The notes below the pieces were generated by a model that saw nothing but the letters and a program-made list of their open reading frames with translations, was not told where the DNA came from and did no database searches. The translations under genes were made by a program, and so were the position numbers. DNA of 64,000 bases from assembly GCA_014904985.1 (NCBI GenBank), contig MU129069.1:78135-142134 (forward strand), written 5' to 3'. Positions within the stretch are counted from its first letter, which is position 1. Every line of letters starts with the position of its first letter. Positions 11,276 through 24,145 of this stretch are shown piece after piece. The stretch comes from Hydnum rufescens UP504. Taxonomy: Eukaryota; Basidiomycota; Agaricomycetes; Cantharellales; Hydnaceae.

Positions 11276-13689
11276 GCAATAGATCATCCCTGTGTTCTCC
11301 ATGTATCATCATAATTAGTCTCCATTTGTGTCAATGTCTATCAGAGTACAAAATCATTCATTATAACCCATTGTGGCTATCCCTGATAATGCTGTGTTGC
11401 CTGCTGACCCCAAGGCCCACATTCCCCTGGTTTCCAGACCCCCTCCTGCTACCCCCATGCGGTTCCCCCTCCATGTAGTATTGATATTGGCTGAAGTTGA
11501 ATTTCTCTTAAGGTCAATTTGATCATTGTCAATTGACATCAAAGAAAATCAGTCCTCCTTAGGCCAGCAAAATGACCTCAAATGGTACTCCTTTTGAGGT
11601 CAGCTCAAGTGGCTGACTGAGGTGCCCATACCTTGTCTATTTTGTGATTACACATTTCTGGAAGACAAGAGCTGCCTCTTTGCTGCACACAAGGAAACTA
11701 CCACATTGGGGTCTGGGTGAATATTTTGTTTGCCAGCACACTCTCATTGCTTCAAAGATGTGAAGATGTGGCATGACAAGCCAACAGATATGACCTGGAT
11801 TGCCAAACAATGCAACTAAATTACAGTAAAGGGGGTAATCAATGGGAGCATGCTGCCCTTGGCCACTTCAAGGCTCAAGCATATATTTGATTCCTTGTTA
11901 ACTTAGGGTGCTTTGGTATCCATTCTCAGCATCTTGGGGGCCAATATAGGACAATATCCCCCACGCATTATGACTACTTGCCTTTGATTTGCTGCATTTC
12001 CCATCTAGGCCAGGTAAGCTGTGAATAGGCTCAGTCTGTCCTTCCATCAGCACACTCCAAATGATGATGAAGATAATGGAGTAGTTTACAGAACATTATT
12101 GGCTGCAGTGCCCCCATTCCCTGCACCACTACCCTTTCCTGAAATGGATGCTAATATCATGCACCTCTCTGAATGGCAGTAGCTTGCCCACCCCCAGTGA
12201 TATTGATGCTGACACTGAGTGCCCGAATTCTAAGCAAGTTATTGAAGAATGGGCCCATGTGTATCCAACATGAGAAAGTATGAAGAGCTTTTTCCCCTGA
12301 CATTGTCTGAAATGCACTCTGGCTCAATTCTTTACCAAGCTTGCATAGAAAATCTGGGTACTAAGTGTAGACAAGACACTGACATGCAAATTTCAGGAGT
12401 TTGTGCTTGCAGTCAGATGTGTGCAAGGTGACACATCTAAGAACACTGAATAACAAATGGTGCAGACAGAAAACCACCCTAGGATCAGACTAATGAATTG
12501 CCAGTGAAATGTTGGCCCCATGACTGTGCCTAAGGACAAGGGATCAACATAATTAGTCACCTGTATTGGACGATCCAGTATAGCAGGATCTATCGACAAA
12601 TGTGCTCATATGTTCATTAGCCTGCCAATGGATGTGCATCACAAGACATTGTACATCTTGAAGATACTGTGCTATTGTGTCCAAGAAATGTTGGGTTTGG
12701 AGATGCTTTGAAGAGGCGCAGCTGTGTGTGAATGTACATTCATTGGTTTCTGTCTGGAAGTGTTCACTACACAAAGAACCCACATGGATATCACATCCTC
12801 TTTGATGATGTATCCAATCCCAAATCCAAACAGGCAAAGAGCAGGATTCCACAATTGGAAGTAGATAAGATGCTAGTGTTGAGTAGATGCCAACCTGGGT
12901 CTGTGAAGAGGGTCAGAAGACCTGTTCCATTGTTCAACTGGTTTGCACTGCTGTCTCATGGCATGCTCATGATCTCGTGCTGGTGAAGACAGTAGAGTGT
13001 GTAGAGATGCCTATGAGATGTTGAGAATGCACCAAATTTTGTCATGTGAGTGCACACACACTGGTCTTGTCCTAGGCCTTTGCTGCATTCATGTGTGGGT
13101 TTCACATGGACATCACAAACCATGCACAGCCCCTTGATCTTATAGGTGGGACTGGCATCGGAGAAGAATGTCTACAAAGATCTTGAGCATCGTTGTGCCT
13201 CAGAATTGGAGAGATAAAAACACTGCACCTTGGTGAACTGCACACTCTCCAGCTGCACAGTTCTTATATTTTTGGTGTGACCATGTAGGAAAGCCTTAGT
13301 CATTTCTGGTTCATATGAGGATTTCATGACAAGCGATGAGAAGACAACAGCACATGTATGTGGTCAAGGAACTTTCCGAAAGTGCACATAATTGTTCATG
13401 TTGTGAAATTCACAATCTCCTGCAAGACAGCAGGCTCCAGTTGTCCCGAGTCTCCAATTCATGCAAAGAAAGTCCACTCCAGTCGTTCCTACCAAAATAA
13501 TGACCTTGAGGAAGCCAGATTGGCTGTCCTCAACAACTTAGGTTCCACCATGCCCTGAGTAACCTTTCAGGCCTTCATGGATTTCTTAGCACCACACTGA
13601 CCCAATTTTGATCTTGATGCCACCATGAATACACTCAAGTCAATGGCTGGTGGCATCCCTTCTCCTTCAGGTCAATGGAAAGCCTTCAA
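11276..13689. other. No gene recognised
   Basis: Open frames are short and change frame often. Unrecognised coding debris is possible at 12,550-12,990 and 13,358-13,558, but nothing identifies it. Confidence 0.4.
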
Positions 13690-15790
13690 CATAGCCTAAA
13701 GCCCAATCTGGTGGAGAAGACACAGTGTTCAAACCTATGACAGAGATCTTCAAGAACATCATTGCCATGGTAATTGAAAACTCAGACTTGAAGCTAACTG
13801 CAGACCACTGCACACTTGAACTTGAGCAGAATCCATCAATGACACCAACATCAGCTGACAGGTATAATGCCACTAGGCCTGACAGTTATTTGGTAGCCAA
13901 GGACAGATTCAACATGAATGGAAAAATTCCATCATGGGCGGACATCACCCTCTCATGTGAATACAAGTGGAAGGATGGATCAGATGAATTGGATGATGCA
14001 AGTATTCTTTGCAAACTATGGGATGCTATGGGATACTTATGTTTCCCCCTAGGACGTGCGGAAGTGTCTATGGAGTATGCAACATATCATGAGAGATGAT
14101 CTGTGCTGCAGAGTGACATATGGGATCATGGTCAAAAATGCCATGACAAGGGCATGGTTCTGTTGTCGGTTGTCGGTCATCATCAGCAAGCTGTTCAATT
14201 TCATTGCTGTGCATATGTTTATATATTCAATTATTTTCAGTGCACTGAACTGTATGTAGGAACCAAAAGCACTCGTTGAGTTGTTTGCTGCATTCACATT
14301 TGCTGATAGGGGTTCACTGAGCTTTGACCCTACTATGATGTGTGCCCCAGGAGATCTGTCCCAGTTCATCATTACTGTTCATTCCAATGACAACAAGAAA
14401 GACAGGAGGTTCTGAACTGGAAAGATCTTATTGTCATTTGGTGCAGAGCCACTCCGAGGTCGAGGGACTCATGTCTATGAAGCCATCAAAGTCAAAAAAC
14501 ATGGCAAGGAGATGGGTGACCCCATTGTGCTAAAGGACATTTGGATTGACCATGATCACATGAGGGAAGGCACGATTCTTGCCCAATTGTATGAAGATGT
14601 GGACAAGGAAGATAAGAAGCTTGTGAAGAAGCATTTCCTCACTACGGTCTGTCATGGGGATGTCTTGATAGAGCCTAGTGTAGTGGACGATACTTGGGAT
14701 CTCATGCAGGGATTGAAGACTACCCCAGACAGTGTGTTCAACCTGCAGGAGAAGCCATTTGAAACACAAAGTCACCTCTGGCTTGCAAAGCCTTCATGCA
14801 ATGAGTCAGCTTCATGTTCCACATCCAAACCTGACCTACTCACACAAGACACACTACCACATCGTTTTCAAGGAGAAGGGTGATACAATAGATCTCCTCA
14901 AAAAGCCTTGTGATGTGATGAAGGTTCTTGGTGACATTGTTGCTGGTGCATTCCCATGGAGTTAATCTGGCTGTGATCCTCAAACATCCCTGTGGCACAG
15001 CTTTGAAACTCCTCAAAAAATTGAAATGGGTACATTGGGATGTTAGCATTGGTAATATATTGTATCATGAGAGGGGTGGCAAGCTGGCAGATTTGGAATA
15101 TGCCAAGCGAATAGGGGACATGATGAGTCATGAGATGCGCACGGCATGTAGAACTTTGTTGGTTATCTGGGAATATACTGAACATTCCTGACAGGGCACA
15201 ATTCATTTCATGTCCATTGAGGTTTCCACTCAGGAATTTCTCTTTCCTCCTGATGAGCCCTCTGGGTCTGGTGACTTTGGTGAACTGTTAACCAGAGAAA
15301 TTGAGGGCTCTATGACAGAAAGTCCACATTCTGGAGTACAGTTTATTCATATGCCCTTGCATGACCTTGAATCATTGTGGTGGGTGGTGGTTTGGATTGT
15401 CTTTTACAACAAATTCCATATACCCAAGCAGTCAAATGAGGCAGCAATGCCTAATATCAATGATGTAGAATACCAGCTTACAGCTGCCTGGACTCATTTC
15501 CCCCATACCATGGAGAGCACATGTCGCCATTATGGGTTCCAGCCAATATTTATGAGGAACTACTGACATCCAAGCATGTGACATGCTCTCATCTCAATGT
15601 TCTTCAATGCAATCTCATCCAAGGGCATAAAAAAGTCCAGGAAAAGTTGCCACATTCCATTGACCTCAATGCTGTTGATGATGATGTATACAACAATTTT
15701 GTGAGATCTTTTCAAATCTTGCAAGCATTGCAGTATACTCTCACTTTTATTCCAGAGTTATATATGGAATTATGAAGTTGAAACAATCAA
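13690..15790 (+). pseudogene. FunK1-type fungal protein kinase, decayed
   Basis: Several frames together spell a fungal-type (FunK1) kinase. The N-terminal part includes ADITLSCEYKWKDG and VTYGIMVKNAMTRAWF; a middle part has GRGTHVYEAIKV and VVLKD-like IVLKDIWIDHD. The catalytic loop is HWDVSIGNIL (about 15,030), followed by KLADLEYAK in place of the DFG segment, and then GTIHFMSIEV and LHDLESLWWVVVW. FunK1 kinases are a large family in Basidiomycota. In-frame TGA codons at 14,414 and 15,189 and frame changes near 14,100, 14,270, 14,880 and 14,990 rule out an intact product. In the catalytic loop the usual HRD is HWD. The TGA before QGTIHF sits where the family usually has arginine (R-T-G-T), consistent with CGA to TGA decay. 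Confidence 0.75.
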
Positions 15791-15979
15791 GGGGAGAATC
15801 AGCTAATGATATTGAAGTCATTTCTCAGAAGAGAAGGTAGTAGTGTATGTGTATCAGTAATAAAGTTGTTTCCTTAAACTTGATACACATGTGCTTGCTG
15901 GCTCGACCTATGCTTTTGAAACAATAACAATTCTGAGTTTATCCATCATGACTTGTGAATGACCTACCCCTTCTCTCAC

Positions 15980-16830
15980 TGATAAAATTCTCAGTGTGCA
16001 TAGATGGACCTCATGCCTGTGGATGGGGAAGATAAGGAATTCAATCAGATTCAAGGGCAGATAATGGATTTGGAAAACAATCTAGATCAGGACCTGAAGA
16101 GCATGTCAAGTCCGCAATGTCTCATACATGTGGATTTGTGCATTATGGAGTCTTTGTCCATGTGAGCAATACAACAAGCTTGAAGAAGCAATGCCTTTTG
16201 ATCTGACAGCGAGTTTTTCCCCTTCACACAATGGACTCAGTGATCTTGATGTAACAATAATGCTGTTGGAACTGCTGAAGAACCTCAAGAAAGTTTTCAG
16301 GGTAAACTTGACAGCAGTGTGCTCACCTACAACAGAAGAAGTAGGGGCCATAACCAATTACTTGAGTTCATTCACACAATTGGAGATGAACGAGTCCTCT
16401 GGCAATAGACCTATAGAATTGTTCAAGTTCAAAGATGTGGGTAGGGTTGGAATGCAAATGACATCACACAAAATGGAGCTTGAAGCATTACAAGCCAAGG
16501 AAACACCCACCTTACATACTAGACCTGAGTACATGCCTGATTGCGCAGATTCAATACCAGTGAGTCCTCATTCTTGTGATGGATACAGAGATGTAGAAGA
16601 GCCGACGGCCCCCTATCTGCAATGCACAAAGTTGAAGGACTCAATTCAATTAAACCCCTTAGTAAAGCTGAAGAGAGAACCATAGCAAAGTTGCACTCAC
16701 CTCTGCTTGACAAGCCTGATATTGATCATACATATCCAGTGTTGTTTGTTCACACTGAGTGGCCCAAACCTGTTGTTGCAATTGCTGGTGTAAGCAGGAT
16801 GGTTATTAACCAATCCAACTACTGTCTGTG
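15980..16830 (+). other. Possible coding relic of unknown type
   Basis: Hydrophilic plus-strand frames (about 16,003-16,160, 16,128-16,685 and 16,622-16,831) read like exon pieces, for example ELLKNLKKVFRVNLTAV. They follow the kinase relic directly and could be its tail or a separate gene. No motif is recognised. Confidence 0.25.
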
Positions 16831-18126
16831 AGGTTGAGCCGGGGACGAAGGAGGGAATCACAGAACCAATCTGGTTGTTCAGGTTCAAGTGGGGGAAGGT
16901 CTTTTGAACAGGGGAAATTGCAGTGAGCCAACAAAGCCCAAGCAATTAAGTGAGAATGTGTGTTTCAGTCAAATTACCACACCCTAAGAATCTCTTCTTG
17001 AGACCTTAGTCAAAGTGTAGTTAGAATTCACTTTTTGTAGTGAGAAATCACCCAGGGACCAGCAGCTGTTCAAGGAGCTTCAAACTGGAGGGAGGGGGGG
17101 AATTAATGAATTTGTGTGCTAGCTGCACCTAATATACAATCCAGACTTCGACTTAATAGAAAGTGAAAAATTTGGACTTAAGGGACACACAGAGAAAAAG
17201 AAATGAAGTTAAAATATTCAAAACTGATGGAGATATTCCAATTTCAAGATAAAAGGGGAGACTGACACATTACATGCTATTCCTCCTTCAAACCTGGACA
17301 AGTTCCCTTAAGAAAAAGTGGAATAGGTCGCCCTGAGGGTCTTCTCCATCGGACATAAGAGGGCCAGAAGTAATTCACTATTTTGAATGGTGGAGCAAAG
17401 GGGGAGTCATGGGGAGGAAGTTGTCTTGTGAAAAATGGAGTTCGCATCTGCTAGTTTTGCCCTTGGTACCGTTTGATGCAAATTTTTAACAGATTTCAGG
17501 GCATGGTACTCACGAATGAATCTGATAAGAATTGGCTTCAAAACTCAAGAAATACTCCTTCAGAGTATGAATCATGGCAAGATACTGTTACAGGGACCGC
17601 ATTTTTGATCCGTTCATTTCGTGTTTGGTACCGTTCGATAGGTATGATTCATATCTTTCTGGGCGTGGTTGTTTTGAGTCGATCTGATCAAAAATGATGG
17701 AGAAGTTTGAAAAATACTCCTTCAGAGTAGTGCAGCCCCTATCTGGATCATGTGATGGATCCACGAGTCCAGAATCAGAACTAGGCCCAGTCTGCATCAT
17801 TACATAATCACAATTCATTGCCCTTAAGGCAGTAGGATGGCTTGGAAGAATAGACAAGCCATATAGTCTTGAGGAAGAATGGCAAGTTGAATTGCCTTGT
17901 CCAAAGAAAATGGACTTGAAGTAGGGCATAAACTGCCCCTTTTTGATGAGGACTGTTGAAGTCTGATGGATAGTCAATAAATTGACTGGTGGACATGGTA
18001 AAGGAATGAGGTGATATTATGAGTTGGAAAGGGGTAGGAATCCAATTGATTTCTTGAATAAATGAATGATGATAAATTTAAATGAGCACAGTGACATATA
18101 ATTGATTCGTTCATAAGGAAAATGGG
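16831..18126. other. No gene; degenerate repeated segments
   Basis: Two segments near 17,465-17,575 and 17,625-17,735 are diverged copies of each other: both run from GGTACCGTT through a phrase ending in AATACTCCTTCAGAGTA. A third relative lies near 21,875-21,985. They appear non-coding. Confidence 0.5.
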
Positions 18127-19617
18127 CCTCAGATGAGGATTCTATGGTGTAGGGATTTATCCCTCCAACAGCAGGAAAGTGGCACCTGCCCTTGTTGAAA
18201 TGGGCAGTTATCGACTATGGTGTATGTCACATGCCACTCGATCTACCCCTCTCTGCTTGTCCAGCCTATCCTATGGCCACCCTCCTTATACTATATATAA
18301 TGTAGGTATTTCATGTACATACCCCACTGGTTTGTACCTCCACAACTGTACCCTGCACTGAGGTTCTTCATTCCACAAAAGCCCTACACTCAACATTGGA
18401 CAAAGAAGAGACAGATACCTCATACAGAAAGTTACATGGTGAATCTGAGCATGTGCACAATAGTGCTGGCTTGAAACACAAGCAGGCGGCGATTGCCACA
18501 GAGATATTGAGAGTGTTGACATCTGTGATATTGAACATATCTGAAAAAGTCAATGTCTGATGACAATACACAATGGATTTGGTGTGTGTGTTGAAGAATG
18601 TCCTATTGCCAACTTGCAAAAAAGCATGCTTGTTAGATACTCTGTTCCTTTCCAGAAAAGACTTGCCCCATGGGATACTCACCCAGATTTCACACAATGA
18701 GATATTGAGGCCACCTGATCCAATGGTGAGGTCCCATTTACACTATACATATGTTGACATTGAAGACACAACAATTTCTGATCCACAACAGGCAAAGTTG
18801 ATGAACATGCTTAAAGATCTGAGTAGACTCAGAGAGAAGAGCCTAATAGCAATGCACTTATGTTTGCACAAGGTGCCCTGTATCAATCCCATGGGTTGGT
18901 CATTATCTGAATATGTCAAGTTGTCCCCATCTGTCAACTCAGACAAAGTGCTTGAAGACCTGTGGATTATTTTGGACAAAGAAAAGCACTGTGAGTTGCA
19001 TGCAATGCAAATAAAAGACATCAAGTGTACCTGTGACAATGGCAGCATGAGTTCCCAGCATGTGGGGTTCTTGAGGATGATCTTGAGTGCCTTGAAGTAG
19101 TTGTCAACATCTGAGAATGGGATACTGTACACTTGGTGCATGTGTTGAAGAATGACCTATTGGCAACTCACAAGACAGCATCTTTGTTAAATGGTCATCT
19201 ACTGCCCATAACACACTTGGCCCATAGGGTACTTGCCCTTATTTTGCCCCATGTTGAGGAGATGTACCCCCAATGAGCTACCCAGAAGAACAACACTCAT
19301 AGCATAGCACATTGCAGAATTGGATCTTGATGTTGCTGAGTACCATGTATATTGAACTGAGCCCAATGGAGATACTATTCATAGACCAAGCAGAGAGGAC
19401 CTCAGTTGCAGGCCTGTGACTTGGATTGAAGGAGATGATGACTTGCAGAACCAGCAAGTCCCCAAACACAAATGTGCTGTCACACTGTAATTAGTCACAT
19501 CACAGCACTTTGCACAATGAAATTAAATGCTTTTTGACCTATGATGAGGGACCATGACTTAGCTGAGGCCTAATGTTGGAGGGACAAATCCCTACTATGT
19601 GCAAACCTCATCTGAGG
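18127..19617. mobile_element. Putative TIR element, about 1.5 kb
   Basis: The left end (CCTCAGATGAGG ... TAGGGATTTATCCCTCC) recurs inverted at the right end (GGAGGGACAAATCCCTA ... CCTCATCTGAGG), about 44 bases at roughly 80% identity. I found no clear target duplication, so the exact limits are uncertain. Inside, a 175-codon plus-strand frame (18,573-19,100, beginning MDLVCVLKN) has no motif I recognise. A segment of about 110 bases within it (18,588-18,700) recurs diverged at 19,142-19,255. Confidence 0.5.
18573..19100 (+). CDS. Unrecognised 175-codon frame inside the TIR element
   Basis: The frame opens with ATG and reads as a mixed, moderately hydrophilic protein (for example PPDPMVRSHLHYTYVDIEDT). 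It has no transposase signature that I can name. Part of its 5' end is duplicated downstream at about 19,142. It may be an internal fragment of an element protein or chance. Confidence 0.25.
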   Translation: MDLVCVLKNVLLPTCKKACLLDTLFLSRKDLPHGILTQISHNEILRPPDPMVRSHLHYTYVDIEDTTISDPQQAKLMNMLKDLSRLREKSLIAMHLCLHKVPCINPMGWSLSEYVKLSPSVNSDKVLEDLWIILDKEKHCELHAMQIKDIKCTCDNGSMSSQHVGFLRMILSALK

Positions 19618-19842
19618 ATGATTTTTCAAGTAAAAGAACTAAGGCCCTGTCTGGCAATGAATGCTCTGACACCCTAGTGAAACAGGGAAGCTTGAAACAG
19701 CCTGCCAGGCCAGAATTCCACTCAGTAGCATATCCTAGATGCATGTGCAAACATGGACTCCACAACTGGTGGGTACAGGCATGGATAGTCCACCCAATGC
19801 AACAATGCTGCTCTGAATACAAGATTGAAAATAGTACCTGAT

Positions 19843-20110
19843 CTGAACCTCACTTTGTAATTAAGGTGTGGGTGGGGTTGGGGTTAGGCAGGGGTCAAAA
19901 AAGAAGAAATACCTGGGTTGTCTTGCAAGATGACCCAGGAATATACTAAATATGGTTGGATTCCCAGGTCATCATGCAAGATGACCCAGGAAATATATCC
20001 AAATTTCTGTATGGGTGCATGCACAGACAAATAAAGTCTGGGATATGAAAGCATGTGATGAACATGAGGCTACCATGAGGCATATAGTATATGAGGGAGG
20101 AAAACATGGA
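19843..20110 (+). repeat. Repeat family X, internal copy
   Basis: It starts TGAACCTCACTTTGTAATTA and continues through a G-rich stretch (GGGGTTAGGCAGGGGTC), two GACCCAGG blocks around small inverted repeats, ACAAATAAAGTCTGGGATATG and CATGAGGC. The same series of blocks opens the copy at the right edge of the window (63,812-64,000). The first block alone recurs at about 21,631. Confidence 0.75.
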
Positions 20111-20589
20111 AATTCCCCCATTTGAACCTCCATCATCTGAAGGGAACAAAGACAACACTCTACAGCCTTGATGACTTATCAGAACACATTGAACATGTCA
20201 TCGACATGCCGCACAGGAGGATTGAAGGCCTTGAAAGTGAAGGAAAGGGAAGGAACCCCAAAGATAGTAAGCAGGGTTGAATGGAAGACCAATACAGAGC
20301 TAATGAGTTTGTAGTTTGAAGGGGTTGAGAAATACATGTTTGCTGCATCTATTGCAGCTATTGATTGCAAGGATCACGATCAAATCCAGGACTTTGCAGT
20401 GAACTGGGTGATGAAAGGAATGATGGTAGGGCACTGTTCTGTTGATCTGACAAAAGTTGTTTTAGAAGGGTGGAAGTTCAGAATGTGGAACCAGCACAGA
20501 GTGGAGATGACACATGCGACAAACCTCGCTGAGCAAGTCTGACTTCAGCATGTAGTTGACCATGACACAGGGATTCAAATAGGGCTGTG

Positions 20590-21528
20590 TTGAGAATGGT
20601 TTCAAAACACTCTGGAAATGATGCTTGAAGGGAAGCAGATCCAAGGCATACCTTGCCTGGAGCTGACAGCAGAGGGGAAGAAGGCACTGGCATGGGGAGA
20701 ATTCTGGCCATTCAGAGGGAACCATCAACATTTGGTGATCAAAATACTAGTGAAGATGGTGAAGGTGGAGCTTGACCAAGTGATGGAAGCTGCACAGCAT
20801 GTGCACAATGACCTTGAAGAGATGATGACAGAGGGGGAGAAATCTGAGGGTAAGGTGCAACTTGAGGAGCTAACAAAGATGATTGGGTGGTTAAAGGGAG
20901 AAATGCAATGGAATCACCTGTGGCACCTGAATGTGTGGGACCTAGGTGAGTGTTGGTTGTACAATGGGAGGGGAAGCTGATGAGAGTGATAGATCAACTC
21001 TGGTCAATGAGCTACCTGGAGGACATGATCTTTGCACACCTATCACATAATATGAACAAATATGTGTATGCTCCTCCCAACCTCATCCCTCTTGTTGCAT
21101 TGATTCCCTGTGTCCTTCCCCTTCTCCCATTCCTGTGCACAATTCCCCAAACATCCTCATCCCCAATTCACAACCTCCTTGCCTCTCCCAGGGCCCACAT
21201 GACCCTCCCTCCCCCCCTTCATCACTCCCCCTCTCATTCCACCCACTCATCCCCCTTCCCCCTGGATGTCCCCATCAATATTCGCTCTCCTCCTCCCCCC
21301 TCCCATCTGTCTGTCCCCAACTCTTGTTTCAGTGCCACTCCTGCCCCTCCTGCTCATGTCACTCATTCCTCGGCAAGGGAGACTGCCTCCTCCTCCTCCC
21401 TTGCCCCAGGTATGTACCATTCTGTCTCTCTTGTTTCTCTCTCCCTGTCCATCTCAAGGACTCTTGGTAATATTGTCTCATTTCCCGGGTCATCTTGTGA
21501 GATGACCCAGGGAAAGAGACACTCATGA
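20590..21528 (+). CDS. Unrecognised coding-like frames between family X blocks
   Basis: A frame at 20,618-20,980 is rich in Glu/Lys and looks like a helical protein part (ELTKMIGWLKGEMQWNHLW). From about 21,060 it is followed by Pro/Ser-rich frames with long CCTCCCC-type tracts. No family is recognised. Its position between two copies of the TTTGTAATTAAGGTG block (about 19,850 and 21,640) suggests the interior of one repeat element. Confidence 0.3.
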
Positions 21529-21665
21529 TGTTACTTCCTCCATAGTGATTGTCTGTTATACATGCCCTTTCTCTCTCTCTTTCAGATACCCACTGTACGC
21601 TCCTTCTCTCCCTCTCTCTTCCTCCATCTGAACCTCATTTTGTAATTAAGGTGGGGGTTCAATGT
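21466..21665. repeat. Repeat family X, partial blocks
   Basis: CCCGGGTCATCTTGTGAGATGACCCAGGG at about 21,485 is a small inverted repeat matching those near 19,930-20,000. About 150 bases later the TGAACCTCATTTTGTAATTA block returns in direct orientation. A pyrimidine-rich tract lies between. Confidence 0.6.
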
Positions 21666-22004
21666 GTATTCCATAGTAGGTAAAAGGGATTTCATAGGAG
21701 GTGATATTCTGCTACCCAGATACCCTTCAGGGGGGGGGGGGTTCATACATTAAAATTGGACAAAGGGTATTTATAGTTGCCCTGTTATGCAGGATTCCCA
21801 CTGCAATAGGCACATGGTTAATTAGTCTCTTTCTTCTTTCTGTTTGTGGCCTCAACAACAGTGTCACCCTGGTATTGGGGGCATTGGATGTGCATTTTCA
21901 ACAGCTTTCTGGGCATGTTTTTTGCAAATGAATTGGATGAAAAATGAGTGAGAAATTTGGAAAATACTGATGAATAGTATGAGATTTGAAGTAAAAATGA
22001 CCTA

Positions 22005-22715
22005 GGGGGTATGCATGCCTAGGTTCAGGTTTAAGCCTTGAGAACCTGAGTTTAAACCTAAGCCAGACCCAGGTCTGGTTCCATTGGGGTCAGGTTTCAT
22101 TTGGTTTTCTTCAGGTCAGGTTCAGGTTTTGCCCTTGCCCTGGATCCAAACCAGGTTTAAACCTGAACCTGAAAGGTGGGGTGTGGCTTCCACTCAATGC
22201 ACTTTCACCCTTGTTCCTCCACCATATCATCATCATCATCATCATCATTCCATACATTCAATTCTGCAAGTAAACCTGGCAATTTGCACACAGTAGTGCA
22301 ATTCAGAGTCAAAGTCACATGACTCTGGGTTCAAATCTGGATATTTGTACAGGTTACTGCCACTCAGTCATGATACAATTCAGGTAGCTAAATGCCATCC
22401 CCTGAAGATGTGTAAGTAGCCAGTTGAGGTGAAAGTGGGGTGCAAATGAGATGTGGATGGAAAATGCAATGCAATGGAAGTGGTAAAGGCAAATGCTGAA
22501 GCACAGGGTCTAGATACTCTTGGTACTTACTAAAATGTTTTGTTTCTCTGGTATCTCAGGTTTCAGGTTTAAACCAAGTGTAAACCTGAACCAGACCTGA
22601 ATGGAACCAAACCTCAGTTCAGGTTTTTCCCTCATGGGTGATTTTGGAACCTGTTCAGGTTTGGGTTTTGCCCAAATTGGGGCAAAACCAAACTAAGGCA
22701 TCCATACTGGGGAGT
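22005..22715. repeat. Inverted pair of AGGTTCAGGTTT-rich segments
   Basis: Segments at about 22,005-22,180 and 22,555-22,715 consist of degenerate copies of AGGTTCAGGTTTAAACC on both strands, and their outer edges (GTATGCATGCCTAGG and the complement of GGCATCCATACT) are roughly inverted. A (CAT)8-type microsatellite lies near 22,226. This may be a decayed TIR element; no target duplication is visible. Confidence 0.45.
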
Positions 22716-22729
22716 GCAGTTTTAATCTG

Positions 22730-23593
22730 TTAGTCAAGTGTTTGGCATTCTTTGATAGATATGAATCATCACCCAATGCACCCTCAAGATAGTACCTCTT
22801 AGGTGGCTTAAGTTTGCACCCAGAAACCCCCTAAGAGGTGTTCTGAGTATAGGCATGTCTAAGACACACCTGAGAAGTTTTTTCAGGGGTATTTTTTTTA
22901 AGTTCATTAAATAGACATGTCTACAATAGCCTGCCACAGGCACTGCCCAGGAGAGTTTGTTCACCTGCTGGAGAGTGTTACAGGTCTAATTTAGACATGT
23001 CTAATGAGATATTTTCTGGAGCCTTGGAGGTGTCTATCATCCTTACTGTGTGTCTACTGGTGTCTAAATCAAACATTTTGAACCCAAGGCCCAGTAGCAG
23101 CACTAATGGGTGTCTAAGGGTGTCTAAGGGTATCTAAGGATCGCTAATGGTGTCTAAATCAACCATTTTGAGCCCAAGGCCCTGGGTGGCAGTACTAACA
23201 GGTGTCTAAGGGTGTCTAGTGGTGTCTAATAGTGTCTAAATCAAAGATTTTGAGCCCAGGTCTCTCTTTGGGTGGTGTCTGGTGGTGGCTAGATCAATTA
23301 TCATGGGACTATTGCAGATGCATCTCTACTCTGTCTGAATTCAAACAAAGGCATCTGCTCAGGGGGAGATTATTACATAGAACCACATGGTGTCTAAATC
23401 AAACATTTTGGCACCAAGGCACCTGCTCTAGTGGTATTACTAAGAGGTGTCAGATGATGTCTGAATTCATAAATTGTGGGACTCTTGTGGATGCCTGCCT
23501 AGTAATGTGATACATTTGACATGAGGGGACCTGCCCAGGTGACATCATTAGGTGGTGTCTAATGGTGTCTGGATCAATGATCCAGGGACAATT
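22730..23593. repeat. TGTCTAA-rich degenerate tandem region
   Basis: The word TGTCTAA(R) occurs many times, for example GTGTCTAAGGGTGTCTAAGGG at about 23,110, inside longer phrases ending AAATCAAACATTTTG. The left TIR at 23,594 continues the same composition, so this could be amplified terminal-repeat sequence. Confidence 0.6.
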
Positions 23594-23877
23594 GCAGATG
23601 TGTGTGTACTAGTGTCCAAATGAAAACAATGGGAACTGCTTGGACAACATCATTAGGTGCCTCATGGAGGCTACTGCTGTCTAAATCAATATTTGTAGTT
23701 TTGACAGTGGATGTCTGTCTACTAATGCTAGACATGCCTAGACACATGTCTACACAACAATAGTAGTATGTTTATACTGAACTACATAATTATTTGATAG
23801 CATAATCACATATTATACAATACATACCACCTAATACACACATTACCTAACTGATTAATTATTTAATTAATTTGTAT

Positions 23878-24145
23878 GGACTTTATTGCCATCCATAGCA
23901 GTAGTATGTAACAATCTATGGTTTAAATTTTGGGATATTACATGCCATATTCATTGAGTTATTCAAGAAACATTCTAGATCTATTCAATTTAGGGGTCAG
24001 AACAGCAGCATTTCACTAAATACCACTGTTCTGACCCTAAATTGAAGAGATCTAGACTGTTTCTTGAATAACTCAATGAATATGGCATGTAATGTCCTGA
24101 GATTTAAATCATGGATTGACACATACTACTACTACAGATGGAGAC
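23878..24145. repeat. Inverted repeat homologous to the palindrome centre
   Basis: Arms of about 135 bases meet near 24,015. GGTCAGAACAG (23,995-24,005) pairs with CTGTTCTGACC (24,026-24,036), and the outer parts share ATTCAAGAAA and CATGCCATATTCATTGAGTT with the complement. The same arrangement, without spacer, lies at 9187-9482. Confidence 0.85.

Noticed and set aside
21140..21530. Pro/Ser-rich frames in three registers
   Set aside because: A pyrimidine-rich tract keeps several frames open at once; no basis for choosing one.
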